Below, piece by piece: positions 24,299 to 34,010 of a DNA stretch of 64,000 nt; the first letter of the stretch is position 1, and each line of letters opens with the position of its first letter. This DNA comes from Clostridiales bacterium (lineage in GTDB: Bacteria; Bacillota; Clostridia; Christensenellales; Aristaeellaceae), in the NCBI GenBank assembly GCA_004557125.1, contig SFET01000014.1:1-64000 (forward strand), in the 5' to 3' direction. The translations under genes were made by a program, and so were the position numbers. The notes beneath the pieces were generated by a model. It was not told the DNA's origin, made no database searches, and worked only from the letters and a program-made list of their open reading frames with translations.

Positions 24299-24307
24299 TG
24301 GTATAAT
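24299..24307 (+). promoter_or_regulatory. Extended -10 promoter of gyrB
   Basis: TGGTATAAT, an extended -10 with a perfect TATAAT at 24302-24307; no good -35 is seen. It lies about 60 bases before gyrB. Confidence 0.6.
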
Positions 24308-24367
24308 AATATAGTAGAAAAAATATTTTGAACGCGCCGGACGGGCGCTTGGACAGAGGTTGAAATC

Positions 24368-26305
24368 ATGCATAACGAAAATCATTATGACGAGAGCCAA
24401 ATCCAGGTTCTGGAAGGCCTGGAAGCGGTTCGCCGCCGCCCGGGCATGTACATCGGCTCCACGGACGAGCGGGGACTTCACCATCTGGTATATGAAATTG
24501 TGGACAACGCCATCGACGAGGCGCTGGCCGGCTTCTGCGACCACATCGAGGTCACCCTGGAGAAGGACGGCAGCGTGACCGTGCAGGACAACGGCCGCGG
24601 CTTCCCCGTGGGCATCCATCCCAAGATGGGCCGCCCGGCGGTGGAGGTGTGCCTGACGGTGCTGCACGCGGGCGGCAAGTTTGGCGGCGGGGGATACAAG
24701 GTCTCCGGCGGCCTGCACGGCGTGGGCGCGTCCGTGGTCAACGCCCTCTCCAGCCACCTGCAGGTGAACGTCTATCAGGACGGCAAGGTCTACCAGCAGG
24801 AGTACGAGCGCGGCAAGATCCTCTACGACCTGAAGGTCGTGGGCGAGGCCGGCGAGCGCACCGGCACCACCATTCGCTTCAAGCCCGACGTCAAGACCGG
24901 CGAGGACCCGGAGCCCGGCATCTTTGAGACGGGAGATTTCCAGTTTGAGACCCTCAAGACCCGCTTTAGGGAGATGGCCTTCCTCAACAAGGGCGTGCGC
25001 ATCTCGCTGACCGACCTGCGCGTGGAGCCCACCCACACCCAGTCCTGGCACTACGAGGGTGGCATCGTGTCCTTCGTGGAATACCTGAACAAGCACAAGG
25101 AGCCGCTGTTCAAGCCGCCGATCTACATTGAGGGCGTGAAGAACGGCACCACCGTGGAGGTCGCCCTCCAGTGGAACGACAGCTTCAACGAGAGCGTGTT
25201 CACCTTCGCCAACAACATTCACACGCCCGAGGGCGGCACCCATCTGGCGGGCTTCCGCAACGCCCTGACGCGCGTGATCAACGACTACGGCCGCAAGACC
25301 GGCATGCTCAAGAACAGCGACCAGAACCTCTCCGGCGAGGACGTGCGCGAGGGCCTGGCTGCCATCGTGTCGGTCAAGCTGGTAGAGCCCCAGTTCGAGG
25401 GCCAGACCAAGACCAAGTTGGGCAACTCCGAGGTGCGCCCGCTGGTGGACGGCCTGGTGTCCGACAAGCTGGCCACCTACTTCGAGGAGAACCCCGCCGC
25501 CGCGCGCGCGGTGCTGGACAAGTGCCTGGCTGCGGCGCGCGCCCGCGAGGCCGCCCGCAAGGCCCGCGACCTGACCCGCAGAAAGACGGCGCTGGAATCC
25601 GCCTCCCTGCCGGGCAAGCTGGCGGACTGCTCCGAGCGCGACCCCAGCAAGTGCGAAATCTTCCTCGTCGAGGGCGACTCCGCAGGCGGCAGCGCCAAGT
25701 CCGGCCGCGACCGCCACTTCCAGGCGATCCTGCCCCTGCGCGGCAAGATTCTGAACGTGGAAAAGACCCGCATGGACAAGGCGCTGGGCAATGCGGAGAT
25801 CAAGGCCATGATCACGGCCTTCGGCGGCGGCTTCGGCGCGGACTTTGACGAGAGCAAGCTGCGCTACCACCGCATCGTGTGCATGACGGACGCCGACGTG
25901 GACGGCAGTCACATCCGCATCCTGATGCTCACCTTCTTCTACCGCTTCATGCCCAAGCTGATCGAAAACGGCTACGTGTACATCGCACAGCCGCCGCTGT
26001 ACAAGGTCACCAAGGGCAAGTTCATGCAGTACGTGTACTCCGACGCGCAGCTTCAGAAGGTGCTGGACGAGCTGGGCCGCGACACCAAGGCCGAGATTCA
26101 GCGCTACAAGGGTCTGGGCGAGATGAGCGCCGAGCAGCTCTGGGAGACCACCATGAACCCGGAGACCCGCATCATGTACCGCGTGGAGCTCAAGGACGCC
26201 ATCGCCGCCGACGAGCTGTTCACGCTGCTGATGGGCGACCAGGTGGAGCCCCGCAAGGAGTTCATCGAGCAGAACGCCAAGCTGGTCGCGGACCTCGACA
26301 TTTAA
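24368..26305 (+). CDS. gyrB: DNA gyrase subunit B
   Basis: GyrB is the ATPase and TOPRIM subunit of gyrase, which introduces negative supercoils. The 645-residue protein has the GHKL ATPase motifs EIVDNAIDEALAG, DNGRGFPVG and GGLHGVGASVVNALS, the TOPRIM motifs EGDSAGGSAKSGRDR and TDADVDGSHIR, and the C-terminal QRYKGLGEMSAEQLWETTM. The ATG at 24368 follows AGAGG. It is followed 21 bases later by gyrA. The usual dnaA-recF neighbours are not here; the split tRNA lies upstream instead. Confidence 0.97.
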   Translation: MHNENHYDESQIQVLEGLEAVRRRPGMYIGSTDERGLHHLVYEIVDNAIDEALAGFCDHIEVTLEKDGSVTVQDNGRGFPVGIHPKMGRPAVEVCLTVLHAGGKFGGGGYKVSGGLHGVGASVVNALSSHLQVNVYQDGKVYQQEYERGKILYDLKVVGEAGERTGTTIRFKPDVKTGEDPEPGIFETGDFQFETLKTRFREMAFLNKGVRISLTDLRVEPTHTQSWHYEGGIVSFVEYLNKHKEPLFKPPIYIEGVKNGTTVEVALQWNDSFNESVFTFANNIHTPEGGTHLAGFRNALTRVINDYGRKTGMLKNSDQNLSGEDVREGLAAIVSVKLVEPQFEGQTKTKLGNSEVRPLVDGLVSDKLATYFEENPAAARAVLDKCLAAARAREAARKARDLTRRKTALESASLPGKLADCSERDPSKCEIFLVEGDSAGGSAKSGRDRHFQAILPLRGKILNVEKTRMDKALGNAEIKAMITAFGGGFGADFDESKLRYHRIVCMTDADVDGSHIRILMLTFFYRFMPKLIENGYVYIAQPPLYKVTKGKFMQYVYSDAQLQKVLDELGRDTKAEIQRYKGLGEMSAEQLWETTMNPETRIMYRVELKDAIAADELFTLLMGDQVEPRKEFIEQNAKLVADLDI

Positions 26306-26326
26306 GACAAGGGAGGAAGAGACATC

Positions 26327-28867
26327 GTGGCTGATGAAAAGAATATCGGTACCCTGCTTCCTCTGGACGTCGAGGAAGAGCTGAAAAAATCCTTTATCTC
26401 CTATGCGATGGCGGTCATCGTGACCCGCGCGCTGCCCGACGTGCGCGACGGCCTGAAGCCGGTGCACCGCCGCATCCTGTACTCCATGTCCGAGCTGGGC
26501 TACACCCCGGACAAGCCCTACCGTAAGTCCGCGCGCATCGTGGGCGACGTGCTCGGTAAGTACCACCCCCACGGCGACAGCTCCGTCTACGACGCGATGG
26601 TGCGCCTGGCGCAGGACTTCTCCATCCGCTACATGCTGGTGGATGGCCAGGGCAACTTCGGCTCCGTGGACGGCGATGGCGCGGCTGCAATGCGTTACAC
26701 CGAGGCCCGCATGTCCAAGCTCTCGCTGGAGATGGTGCGCGACATCGACAAGGAGACAGTCGACTTCTACCCCAACTTCGACGAGACGCTGATGCAGCCC
26801 TCCGTGATGCCCAGCCGCTACCCGAACCTGCTGGTGAACGGCTCCTCGGGCATCGCCGTCGGCATGGCCACCAACATCCCGCCCCACAACCTGGGCGAGG
26901 TGGTGGACGCGGTGGTGTACATGATCGACCACCCAGACTGCTCGGTGGACGATCTGATGCAGTTCGTCAAGGGCCCGGATTTCCCCACCGGCGGCGTGAT
27001 CCTGGGCAAGCGCGGCATCTACGACGCTTACCACGAGGGCCGCGGCCGCATCATCGTGCGCGCCAAGAGCGAGATCGAGGAAATTAGCGGCAACCGTCAG
27101 CGCATCGTCGTGACCGAGATTCCCTACATGGTCAATAAGGCGCGCCTGATCGAGAAGATCGCCGAGCTGGTGCACGAAAAGACTGTGGACGGCATCTCCG
27201 ACATCCGCGACGAGTCCGACCGCGACGGCATGCGCATCGTCATCGACCTCAAGCGCGACGTCAACGCCAACATCGTGCTCAACTACCTCTACAAGCACAC
27301 CCAGCTGCAGGATACCTTCGGTGCGATCATGCTGGCCCTGGTGGACGGCGAGCCGAAGATTCTGTCGCTGCGGCAGATCATTCACCATTACATCGAGCAC
27401 CAGGAGGACGTGATCCGCCGGCGCACGCAGTACGACCTGAACAAGGCCGAGGCCCGCAGCCACATTCTGGAGGGCCTGATCATCGCGCTGGACAACATCG
27501 ACGAGGTCGTGCGCATGATCCGCGCCTCCCGCACCGCGCAGGAGGCCAAGACCGGCCTGATGGAGCGCTTCGGGCTGTCCGACCGCCAGGCTCAGGCCAT
27601 CTTGGACATGCGTCTGCAGCGCCTGACCGGCTTGGAGCGCGACAAGATCGAGGCCGAGTACGCCGAGCTGCAGAAGCTGATCGCCTACTTCCGGGCGGTT
27701 CTGGCGGACGAGAAGCTGGTGCTGGGCATCATCCGCGACGAGATTCTGGAGATTCGCGACAAGTTCGCCGACGAGCGCCGCACCGAAATCTCCGCCCTCG
27801 ACGGCGAGATCGACATGCTCGATCTGATCGAGGAGGAGGACATGGTGGTCACCATGACCCACTACGGCTACGTCAAGCGCCTGCCCAAGACCACCTACCG
27901 CGCCCAGCGCCGCGGCGGCAAGGGCGTGATCGCCACCACCACCCGCGAGGAGGACTTCGTAGAGCAGATGTACGTCACCTCCACCCACGATCCCATCCTG
28001 TTCTTCACGAACAAGGGCCGCGTGTACCAGATGAACTGCTACGAGATTCCCGAGGCCGGGCGCACCGCCCGCGGCACCGCCATCGTCAACCTCCTGCAGC
28101 TGTCCCCGGGCGAGAAGGTCACCACCATGCTGCCCTTCCCGGCGGAAAAGTCGGAGGGCACGTATCTGATCATGGCCACCCGCAAGGGCACGATCAAGCG
28201 CACCGAGCTGAGCGAGTTCATGAACCTGCGCCGCGCGGGCCTGATCGCCATCGTGCTGCGGGACGACGACGAGCTGATCGGCGTACGCCGCACCGAGGGC
28301 GACAGCGACATCCTGGTGGGCACCCGCGACGGCATGTCCATCCGCTTCCACGAGAGCGACATGCGCCCCATGGGCCGCAGCGCCATGGGCGTGCGCTCCA
28401 TCGATCTGGACGAGGGCGACGAGGTCATCGATGTGGCCTTCGTGGAGGAGGGCGCGCAGGTGCTCTCCATCACCGAGAACGGCTACGGCAAGCGCACCGA
28501 CATCGACGAGTACCGCCTGCAGCAGCGCGGCGGCAAGGGCATCAAGGCCATGAACCTCACCGAAAAGACGGGCAATCTGGCGGCGCAGCTGCTGGTGCAC
28601 GACGGTGAGGACCTGCTGCTGATCACCAGCGATGGTACGGTGATTCGCACGCCGGTGAACAGCATCTCCGTGCTGGGCCGCAACACCCAGGGCGTGCGCC
28701 TGATGCGCGTGGGCGAGGACAGCAAGGTCGTGTGCGTGGCCCGCGCCGAGCCGGAACCCGAGGAGGAGGCCGACGTGGAGACCCAAGTCACCGAAGAAAC
28801 GGGAACCGGCAGCGACCTCGACATGAACATCGAGGAAGCGCCTGCCGAGCCCGACGAGGAAATCTGA
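26327..28867 (+). CDS. gyrA: DNA gyrase subunit A
   Basis: GyrA is the breakage-reunion subunit. The 846-residue protein starts with GTG 26327 after GGGAGGAAG. The catalytic tyrosine is in AAMRYTEARMS. The quinolone region reads HPHGDSSVYDAMVR, keeping the serine and aspartate of sensitive enzymes. The GyrA box QRRGGKG in the C-terminal beta-pinwheel separates it from ParC; a second QQRGGKG lies further on. The tail after about residue 800 is acidic and disordered (EPEPEEEADVETQVTEE), a frequent feature. Confidence 0.97.
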   Translation: MADEKNIGTLLPLDVEEELKKSFISYAMAVIVTRALPDVRDGLKPVHRRILYSMSELGYTPDKPYRKSARIVGDVLGKYHPHGDSSVYDAMVRLAQDFSIRYMLVDGQGNFGSVDGDGAAAMRYTEARMSKLSLEMVRDIDKETVDFYPNFDETLMQPSVMPSRYPNLLVNGSSGIAVGMATNIPPHNLGEVVDAVVYMIDHPDCSVDDLMQFVKGPDFPTGGVILGKRGIYDAYHEGRGRIIVRAKSEIEEISGNRQRIVVTEIPYMVNKARLIEKIAELVHEKTVDGISDIRDESDRDGMRIVIDLKRDVNANIVLNYLYKHTQLQDTFGAIMLALVDGEPKILSLRQIIHHYIEHQEDVIRRRTQYDLNKAEARSHILEGLIIALDNIDEVVRMIRASRTAQEAKTGLMERFGLSDRQAQAILDMRLQRLTGLERDKIEAEYAELQKLIAYFRAVLADEKLVLGIIRDEILEIRDKFADERRTEISALDGEIDMLDLIEEEDMVVTMTHYGYVKRLPKTTYRAQRRGGKGVIATTTREEDFVEQMYVTSTHDPILFFTNKGRVYQMNCYEIPEAGRTARGTAIVNLLQLSPGEKVTTMLPFPAEKSEGTYLIMATRKGTIKRTELSEFMNLRRAGLIAIVLRDDDELIGVRRTEGDSDILVGTRDGMSIRFHESDMRPMGRSAMGVRSIDLDEGDEVIDVAFVEEGAQVLSITENGYGKRTDIDEYRLQQRGGKGIKAMNLTEKTGNLAAQLLVHDGEDLLLITSDGTVIRTPVNSISVLGRNTQGVRLMRVGEDSKVVCVARAEPEPEEEADVETQVTEETGTGSDLDMNIEEAPAEPDEEI

Positions 28868-28887
28868 TCCATCTGAACAGACAAAAA

Positions 28888-28936
28888 GGGGTTGCCCCGA
28901 CGGAACCAAATGTTCGTCGGGGCAACCCTGATTTTT
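28888..28936. terminator. Terminator after gyrA
   Basis: A 14-bp perfect stem (28889-28902 with 28915-28928) and TGATTTTT; an A5 run on the left lets it also serve the minus-strand operon ending at 28962. Confidence 0.88.
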
Positions 28937-28961
28937 GGTATTATGCGGTCTGTTGACAGCG

Positions 28962-29444
28962 TCAATCCTCATGCTTGCGGTTCAGAATTTGCTTCGTTCT
29001 TGCAAATCGCCGCACGGACTGCGGCTGCGGGACGGGTTCGTCCAGCACCCAGGGCAGGCGGATTCCATACACGCTGAGCGTGAAGTATTCGCCGGTCTGC
29101 TCGTTCGGTGCGACGAAGCCGTCGCGGACGGCGATGTGCACCGGGATAGAATCTGCGAGGTCGAATTCATATTCGCCCATCGCTTCCACATGTCCGCAGA
29201 CGGTGTAATCCACCTCGAAGTATTCGATGCTGGCGCCCTCCTCCGAACTTGACGCCTCGTCAGGCCGCGCGATGTCCACGCCGAAATCGCGCAGGAAGGC
29301 ATCCAGTTTCGGGAAGTATTTCTGAATCCCGGCGTAGAGGTTCCGGCAGCAGGAGCAGTCGCAGAGACTGTGGCGTTCATAGTACGCCTGCGTTGCCGGA
29401 AGATCCACACAGAAGCGATAGCCGTCTCGCTCGATGCTCGTCAT
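28962..29444 (-). CDS. Hypothetical protein with a CDCSCC motif
   Basis: A 160-residue soluble protein I cannot name. Near its N-terminus it has AYYERHSLCDCSCCRNLYA (about residues 20-38), a dense cysteine cluster that could bind metal, and later a beta-rich region. The ATG at 29444 follows GGAGGT and begins four bases after the sua5 stop, so it is the last gene of the rpmE-prmC-prfA-sua5 operon. That placement hints at a translation-linked or metal-related role but proves nothing. Confidence 0.75.
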   Translation of the reverse strand: MTSIERDGYRFCVDLPATQAYYERHSLCDCSCCRNLYAGIQKYFPKLDAFLRDFGVDIARPDEASSSEEGASIEYFEVDYTVCGHVEAMGEYEFDLADSIPVHIAVRDGFVAPNEQTGEYFTLSVYGIRLPWVLDEPVPQPQSVRRFARTKQILNRKHED

Positions 29445-29448
29445 TTGG

Positions 29449-30501
29449 TCAGACCTCCACGATGTGGAACGCCGCTGCCCTTCCCAGACGGTTCATCACC
29501 GCGAGACCGATGCCCTCGGCTTCCACGGCTTCGGAGAGGATCACGTCCGCGCCCAGCGCGTCCGCGTCCCGCAGTGCGGCAAAGACCACATGGGCCATGC
29601 CGGCAGCATCCCGTCCCAGGGACTCCCGGCGGCGGTCGCCGTAGCGCGCGAGGCTGCCCTCCAGCGCCAGAATCAGCGGGCGGTGGCCGTCGCGCTCCGC
29701 CTGGTCGTAGGTCTCACAGATGGCCTCGATCACGCGCGCGGGTTCGCCGTGAAAGATGGTCAGCTGGCCCGCAGGGGCGTAGTGGCGGTACTTCATGCCC
29801 GGGGATCGGGGTCGCTCGTCCTCGCGAAGGGGCCGCATCACCGCGGAATCCACCACGCAGTCGCCGCAGACCTGGGCGATCTGCTCCCGGGTGACTCCAC
29901 CGGGTCGAAGGATGCGCGGCACGTCGCCGGTCATGTCCACCACGGTGGACTCCACGCCCACGTCGCAGGCTCCGCCGTCCAGAATCAGCGGGATGCGGCC
30001 GTCCATGTCCTCGAACATGTGGGCGGCGGTGGTGGGACTGGGCCGTCCCGAGCGGTTGCCGCTGGGGGCGGCGATGGGACAGCCTGCGGCGCGGATCAGC
30101 GCACGCGCAATCGGATGGGAGGGCATGCGCACGGCCACGGTGTTCAGTCCGCCGGTGGTGCGCAGGGGCACGCGGTCGGACTTCGGGAAGATCAGCGTCA
30201 GCGGCCCCGGCCAGTATGCGGCCATCAGCGCCCGGGCGGCGGGGGAGGGCTCCACGGCGATCAGCGGCCGCAGTTCCTCCGCATCGTCGATGTGCACAAT
30301 CAGCGGATTGTCGCCGGGGCGGCCCTTCGCCTCGAAGATGGAGGCCACGGCCTCCGGGTTCAGCGCGTCCGCGCCCAGCCCGTACACCGTCTCGGTGGGG
30401 ATGCCCACCAGCCTGCCCTCGCGGATCAGGCTTGCCGCAAGTGCGATGGACTCGCCGTCCGGTTTCAATACGCGGGTGTTCAAGGAAATCGCCTTCTTCA
30501 A
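29449..30501 (-). CDS. sua5: L-threonylcarbamoyladenylate synthase (Sua5/YwlC)
   Basis: Makes threonylcarbamoyl-AMP from threonine, bicarbonate and ATP, the first step of the t6A modification of ANN-reading tRNAs. The 350-residue protein has the YrdC domain (GIPTETVYGLGADA, KGRPGDNPLIVHI, PSGNRSGRPSPT) and the C-terminal Sua5 domain (about 220-350, with SPGMKYRHYAP as linker). The start appears to be TTG 30501, one base after the prfA stop; no better ATG is near the expected N-terminus. The window also encodes MtaB, which acts on the t6A product. Confidence 0.93.
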   Translation of the reverse strand: MKKAISLNTRVLKPDGESIALAASLIREGRLVGIPTETVYGLGADALNPEAVASIFEAKGRPGDNPLIVHIDDAEELRPLIAVEPSPAARALMAAYWPGPLTLIFPKSDRVPLRTTGGLNTVAVRMPSHPIARALIRAAGCPIAAPSGNRSGRPSPTTAAHMFEDMDGRIPLILDGGACDVGVESTVVDMTGDVPRILRPGGVTREQIAQVCGDCVVDSAVMRPLREDERPRSPGMKYRHYAPAGQLTIFHGEPARVIEAICETYDQAERDGHRPLILALEGSLARYGDRRRESLGRDAAGMAHVVFAALRDADALGADVILSEAVEAEGIGLAVMNRLGRAAAFHIVEV

Positions 30502-30502
30502 A

Positions 30503-31594
30503 TCAGTTTTCGTTCTCCAGCAGGGCGGTCTGCTCGGCGAGGGTCAGTGCGTCGATGATCTCGTCCAAGTCGCCGTTGATGATGTCGTCAATCTTGTACA
30601 GGGTCAGGCCGATGCGGTGGTCGGTCACGCGGCCCTGGGGGAAGTTGTAGGTGCGGATGCGCTCGGAGCGGTCGCCGGTGCCGATCTGGCCCTTGCGCTG
30701 GTCGGCGTATTCGCTCTGCTGCTTCTGGCGCTGCATGTCGTACAGGCGGGTCTTGAGCACCTGCATGGCGCGCTCGCGGTTCTGAATCTGGCTGCGCTGG
30801 TCCTGGCTGGTGACCACGAGCCCGGTGGGGATGTGGGTGATGCGCACGGCGGAGTCGGTGCGGTTGACGTGCTGGCCGCCCGCGCCGGACGCGCGGTAGG
30901 TGTCGATGCGCAGGTCGTTCGGGTTGATTTCGATCTCCACGTCGCCCGCTTCGGGAAGCACCGCCACCGTGGCGGTGGAGGTGTGGATGCGGCCGGAAGA
31001 TTCGGTCACCGGCACGCGCTGCACCCGGTGTACGCCGGACTCGTACTTCAGCTTCTGGAACACGTTCTTGCCCGAGATCAGCGCCACGCTCTCCTTCACG
31101 CCTCCCAGCTCCGTGGAGCCGTCCTCGATGAGCTCGGTCTTCCAGCCGTGGGCGTCGGCGTAGTGCATGTACATGCGCAGAAGCTCCGCCGCGAACAAAC
31201 CGGCCTCGTCGCCGCCCGCGCCAGCGCGCACCTCCAGCACGGCGTTCTTGTGGTCGTCCGGGTCCTTGGGCAGCAGCGCGATGCGCGCCTGCTGGGTCTT
31301 GTCCGCAAGGCGCTGTCGCAGCTCCACAAGCTCCTCCTCCGCCATCTCCCGCATGTCGGGGTCGCTCAGCAGCTCTTCGGCGGCGGCGATCTCCTCCCGC
31401 AGGCGGCGGTGCTCCAAGGCGATGGCGTTCAGCTCCTCCAGCTCCGCGTGCTCCCGGATCAGCCGCGTAAACAGCGCGCTGTCCGAGATGACCTCGGGCA
31501 GCGTGATGCGAATGGACAGCTCCTCAAAGCGGCCCTCGATGCTCTCCAGCTGGCGGGCGATGCGCTCCTGCGCGTTGTAAGAAAGTTCCGGCAT
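30503..31594 (-). CDS. prfA: Peptide chain release factor 1
   Basis: RF1 releases finished proteins at UAA and UAG stops. The 363-residue protein has the stop-recognition PVT tripeptide (RVPVTESSGRIHTSTATV) and the catalytic GGQ loop ASGAGGQHVNRTDSAVRI, which PrmC methylates. The start ATG follows AAGGGAT. It lies 28 bases after prmC, the gene for its own methylase. Confidence 0.97.
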   Translation of the reverse strand: MPELSYNAQERIARQLESIEGRFEELSIRITLPEVISDSALFTRLIREHAELEELNAIALEHRRLREEIAAAEELLSDPDMREMAEEELVELRQRLADKTQQARIALLPKDPDDHKNAVLEVRAGAGGDEAGLFAAELLRMYMHYADAHGWKTELIEDGSTELGGVKESVALISGKNVFQKLKYESGVHRVQRVPVTESSGRIHTSTATVAVLPEAGDVEIEINPNDLRIDTYRASGAGGQHVNRTDSAVRITHIPTGLVVTSQDQRSQIQNRERAMQVLKTRLYDMQRQKQQSEYADQRKGQIGTGDRSERIRTYNFPQGRVTDHRIGLTLYKIDDIINGDLDEIIDALTLAEQTALLENEN

Positions 31595-31622
31595 CGGCTC
31601 AAATCCCTTCTGATGGTTGATG

Positions 31623-32462
31623 TCAATTGCAGCGCGCCCAGACGATGCGCTCGATTCCGTTCAGATCCTTCAGCACGCCCGCATCCCGGCAGTCCAGGCC
31701 GCTGCGTACCAGATTCAGCACGTCCGGCGCTTCGCCCTCGCCCACCTCCAGGTAGAGACAACCGCCGGGGTTCAGGTGATCGCCCGCCTCGGCAGCGATG
31801 CGGCGGTAGAAGTCCAGACCGTCCAGTCCGCCGTCCAGCGCCATGGCCGGTTCAAACTGCACCTCGCGCTGAAGCGAGGCCATCTCGCTGGCCCGGATGT
31901 AGGGCGGATTCGAGGCGATGAGGTCGAATTTCTCCCTCCCGACCGCCTTGAACAGGTCGCCGTGGCGGATGGTCACGTCCACCTCCAGCGCGTGGGCGTT
32001 CTTCTTCACAACCTCCAGCGCGCCTGCGCTGACGTCGCTGAGCGTGACCTCCGCGCCGGGCACCAGGCTCTTGATGGACAGCCCGATTGCGCCGCTGCCC
32101 GCGCACAGATCCAGCACGCGGGGGTTCTTCTTCGTTTGCAGCTCCACAATTGCGGCCTCCACCAGCGTCTCGGTGTCCTGGCGGGGGATCAGCACGCGCT
32201 TGTCTACGTACAGCTTCAGTCCCATGAAGTCGGCCCGCTGCAGAATGTACTGCACGGGTTCGCCCTGCATGCGGCGGTTGAGGAAGCGGTTCATCTCCTC
32301 CAGCTGATCCGGGCGCAGGGCATTTCGGCTCTCGAAGTGCAGCTCCGAGGGGGACATGCGCAGCGCATCCTCCGCGATCCAGCGCGCGTCCACGGCCGGA
32401 TCCGGACAGCCGGACTGCTCCAGCGCCTCGGCGGCACTCTTCAGCCATTCAGCGATGGTCAA
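31623..32462 (-). CDS. prmC: Release factor glutamine methyltransferase PrmC
   Basis: PrmC methylates the GGQ glutamine of release factors using S-adenosylmethionine. The 279-residue protein has an N-terminal helical domain, motif I VLDLCAGSGAIGLSI and the catalytic SNPPYI. The start is TTG 32462, overlapping the stop of the DUF1385 gene as TTGA, so translation is coupled. Confidence 0.95.
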   Translation of the reverse strand: MTIAEWLKSAAEALEQSGCPDPAVDARWIAEDALRMSPSELHFESRNALRPDQLEEMNRFLNRRMQGEPVQYILQRADFMGLKLYVDKRVLIPRQDTETLVEAAIVELQTKKNPRVLDLCAGSGAIGLSIKSLVPGAEVTLSDVSAGALEVVKKNAHALEVDVTIRHGDLFKAVGREKFDLIASNPPYIRASEMASLQREVQFEPAMALDGGLDGLDFYRRIAAEAGDHLNPGGCLYLEVGEGEAPDVLNLVRSGLDCRDAGVLKDLNGIERIVWARCN

Positions 32463-33388
32463 TTGTCCGTCACCTCTTCGTCGATTTCACCCAGCGCCGC
32501 ACGGAACGCGCACAGCGCCACCTCCATGATCTGCGGATGGGGCTCCAGCGTCGTCATATGCTGGATCAGGTCGATGGGTGCGCGCAGGATGCGGGTGGCC
32601 CAGTTCAGCTCCGCCGCCTCCAGCGCGGAGAAGGGCTCGTTGAGCACCGCCGCCACGCCCAGCAGAATGCCCAGGCGCACGGCCAGGGTCAGCAGCACAC
32701 CCTCGGTGCGGATGCAGGCAAACAGGATCATCGAAACGATCATCACGCAAATCAGGAACGCCGGTTCGCTGCGCCGGGCGCAGCCGGGATACTGCATCGC
32801 GTTTTCCAGGGTGAGCTCGTCGCGGCATTCGTAGCAGTTCGTCGCCTTGTTGATGGCGCAGCGGTACATCAGCATGCGCCGCAGCAGCCGCAGCCGGCAG
32901 GCGACGCCCACCGCCGCGAGGAAGCTGAGGATGCGCACCGCACACACAGCCGCATTGATGCCCGCGCGGGTGAGATCTGTGGCGTTCTGCAGGAAGGCCT
33001 CCGCGCCCAGGGGAGCGGCGTACAGGCACAGCGCCGCGATGATCAGCATCAGAAGCGCATCCACCCATGCCACGACGGACTGTACGTGCACCCGCAGCAG
33101 CTTTGCGATGCCGCGCTCCGGAGCCGTGCCCCGCACCACGCGCTGGGGATGCAGCTCGGAGGACTCGCTCAATCCGTCGAAGAAGCGGTAGAGATCGCGC
33201 AGCAGGCGAACCGCGCCGCGCAGCAGAGGAATGCGCATCAGTGTGCGCATCAGGATGCGCGGCTCCCGGCGCATGCGCACGGAGATGTCCTTGTTCGCAT
33301 TGCGCACCGCGAATACGGTGTATTTGCCCACCTCCAGCCGCACGCCTTCGGCCACGGGCGTTCCGCCGAAGCGCCTGAGCTTCGCCAT
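32459..33388 (-). CDS. DUF1385 membrane protein (YqhQ family)
   Basis: A 309-residue membrane protein of the DUF1385 family, which regularly sits between rpmE and prmC or prfA in Bacillota. The N-terminal segment FGGTPVAEGVRLEVGKYTVFAVR and three or four later hydrophobic segments are visible. ATG 33388 follows GGGAGGCGAGG. Function is unknown. It is co-transcribed with the translation genes. Confidence 0.88.
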   Translation of the reverse strand: MAKLRRFGGTPVAEGVRLEVGKYTVFAVRNANKDISVRMRREPRILMRTLMRIPLLRGAVRLLRDLYRFFDGLSESSELHPQRVVRGTAPERGIAKLLRVHVQSVVAWVDALLMLIIAALCLYAAPLGAEAFLQNATDLTRAGINAAVCAVRILSFLAAVGVACRLRLLRRMLMYRCAINKATNCYECRDELTLENAMQYPGCARRSEPAFLICVMIVSMILFACIRTEGVLLTLAVRLGILLGVAAVLNEPFSALEAAELNWATRILRAPIDLIQHMTTLEPHPQIMEVALCAFRAALGEIDEEVTDN

Positions 33389-33485
33389 ATCCTCGCCTCC
33401 CTCGATATAAATAAGGAAAAGAAAAAGCAGACCGCGCGCATTTGCCGGTCTGCGGAATTGTCTTACGCGCGCGCAATAGACAGGC

Positions 33486-33519
33486 AAAGCACCGGACGGC
33501 AGGCCGCCCCGGTGCTTTT
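33486..33519 (-). terminator. Hairpin after rpmE
   Basis: AAAGCACCGG is inverted around a 13-base centre (33486-33495 with 33510-33519). The T run on the minus strand is weak, so partial read-through into the DUF1385 operon is likely. Confidence 0.55.
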
Positions 33520-33526
33520 GATCTGA

Positions 33527-33724
33527 CTACATGCCGTAGCGCTTCTTGAAGCGGTCAACGCGTCCGCCGGTGTCAACCAGCTTCTGCTTGCCGGTGTAGA
33601 AGGGATGGCACTTAGAGCAGATATCTACGCGCAGCTCCTTCTTCACGGAACCCGTTTCAAAGGTCTCGCCGCAAACGCAGCGAACGATTGCCTTGCCGTA
33701 ATTCGGATGGATTTTCTCTTTCAT
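33527..33724 (-). CDS. rpmE: Ribosomal protein L31 (zinc-binding form)
   Basis: The 65-residue protein is the cysteine-containing RpmE type: C16 and C18 in VRCVCGE and CSKC in DICSKCHPFYTGKQ. L31 bridges the two ribosomal subunits and stores zinc. The gene heads the minus-strand translation operon and is divergent from hrcA. Confidence 0.96.
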   Translation of the reverse strand: MKEKIHPNYGKAIVRCVCGETFETGSVKKELRVDICSKCHPFYTGKQKLVDTGGRVDRFKKRYGM

Positions 33725-33970
33725 GGATTTTCACCTCACTCTAACCGGACTGTCAGATCTCCGGCGTATCTGGCATCCGATTAATCACGCAACTGAAATT
33801 ATAGCATAAATCCACCGGCGATTCAACCACTTTTGCATGTTTTTACATAGGTTTTCCCAATGAAGAATGTGCATGAAAGCCGCCAAAGCATGAAAAGCTG
33901 TACCCGGTACGGCAAGGCATGCGCATTTGACGAAACACAAAAAATTAACAACTTATTCGGCGCCAGACTA

Positions 33971-33999
33971 TTGACAAAATTCCGGGGCGGCGATAAACT
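33971..33999 (+). promoter_or_regulatory. Heat-shock operon promoter
   Basis: TTGACA (33971-33976), 17 bases, TAAACT (33994-33999), directly before the CIRCE operator. The rest of the 377 bases between rpmE and hrcA holds no gene. Confidence 0.82.
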
Positions 34000-34010
34000 A
34001 TACCCAGACG

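Noticed and set aside
26550..26620. Quinolone-resistance substitutions in gyrA
   Set aside because: The region reads HPHGDSSVYDAMVR with the sensitive serine and aspartate both kept.
24107..28972. A 1621-codon open frame on the minus strand across gyrB and gyrA
   Set aside because: It is the mirror of two certain genes in GC-rich DNA, where the opposite frame is free of stops; the product is repetitive His/Val/Leu/Ala-rich sequence with no family features.
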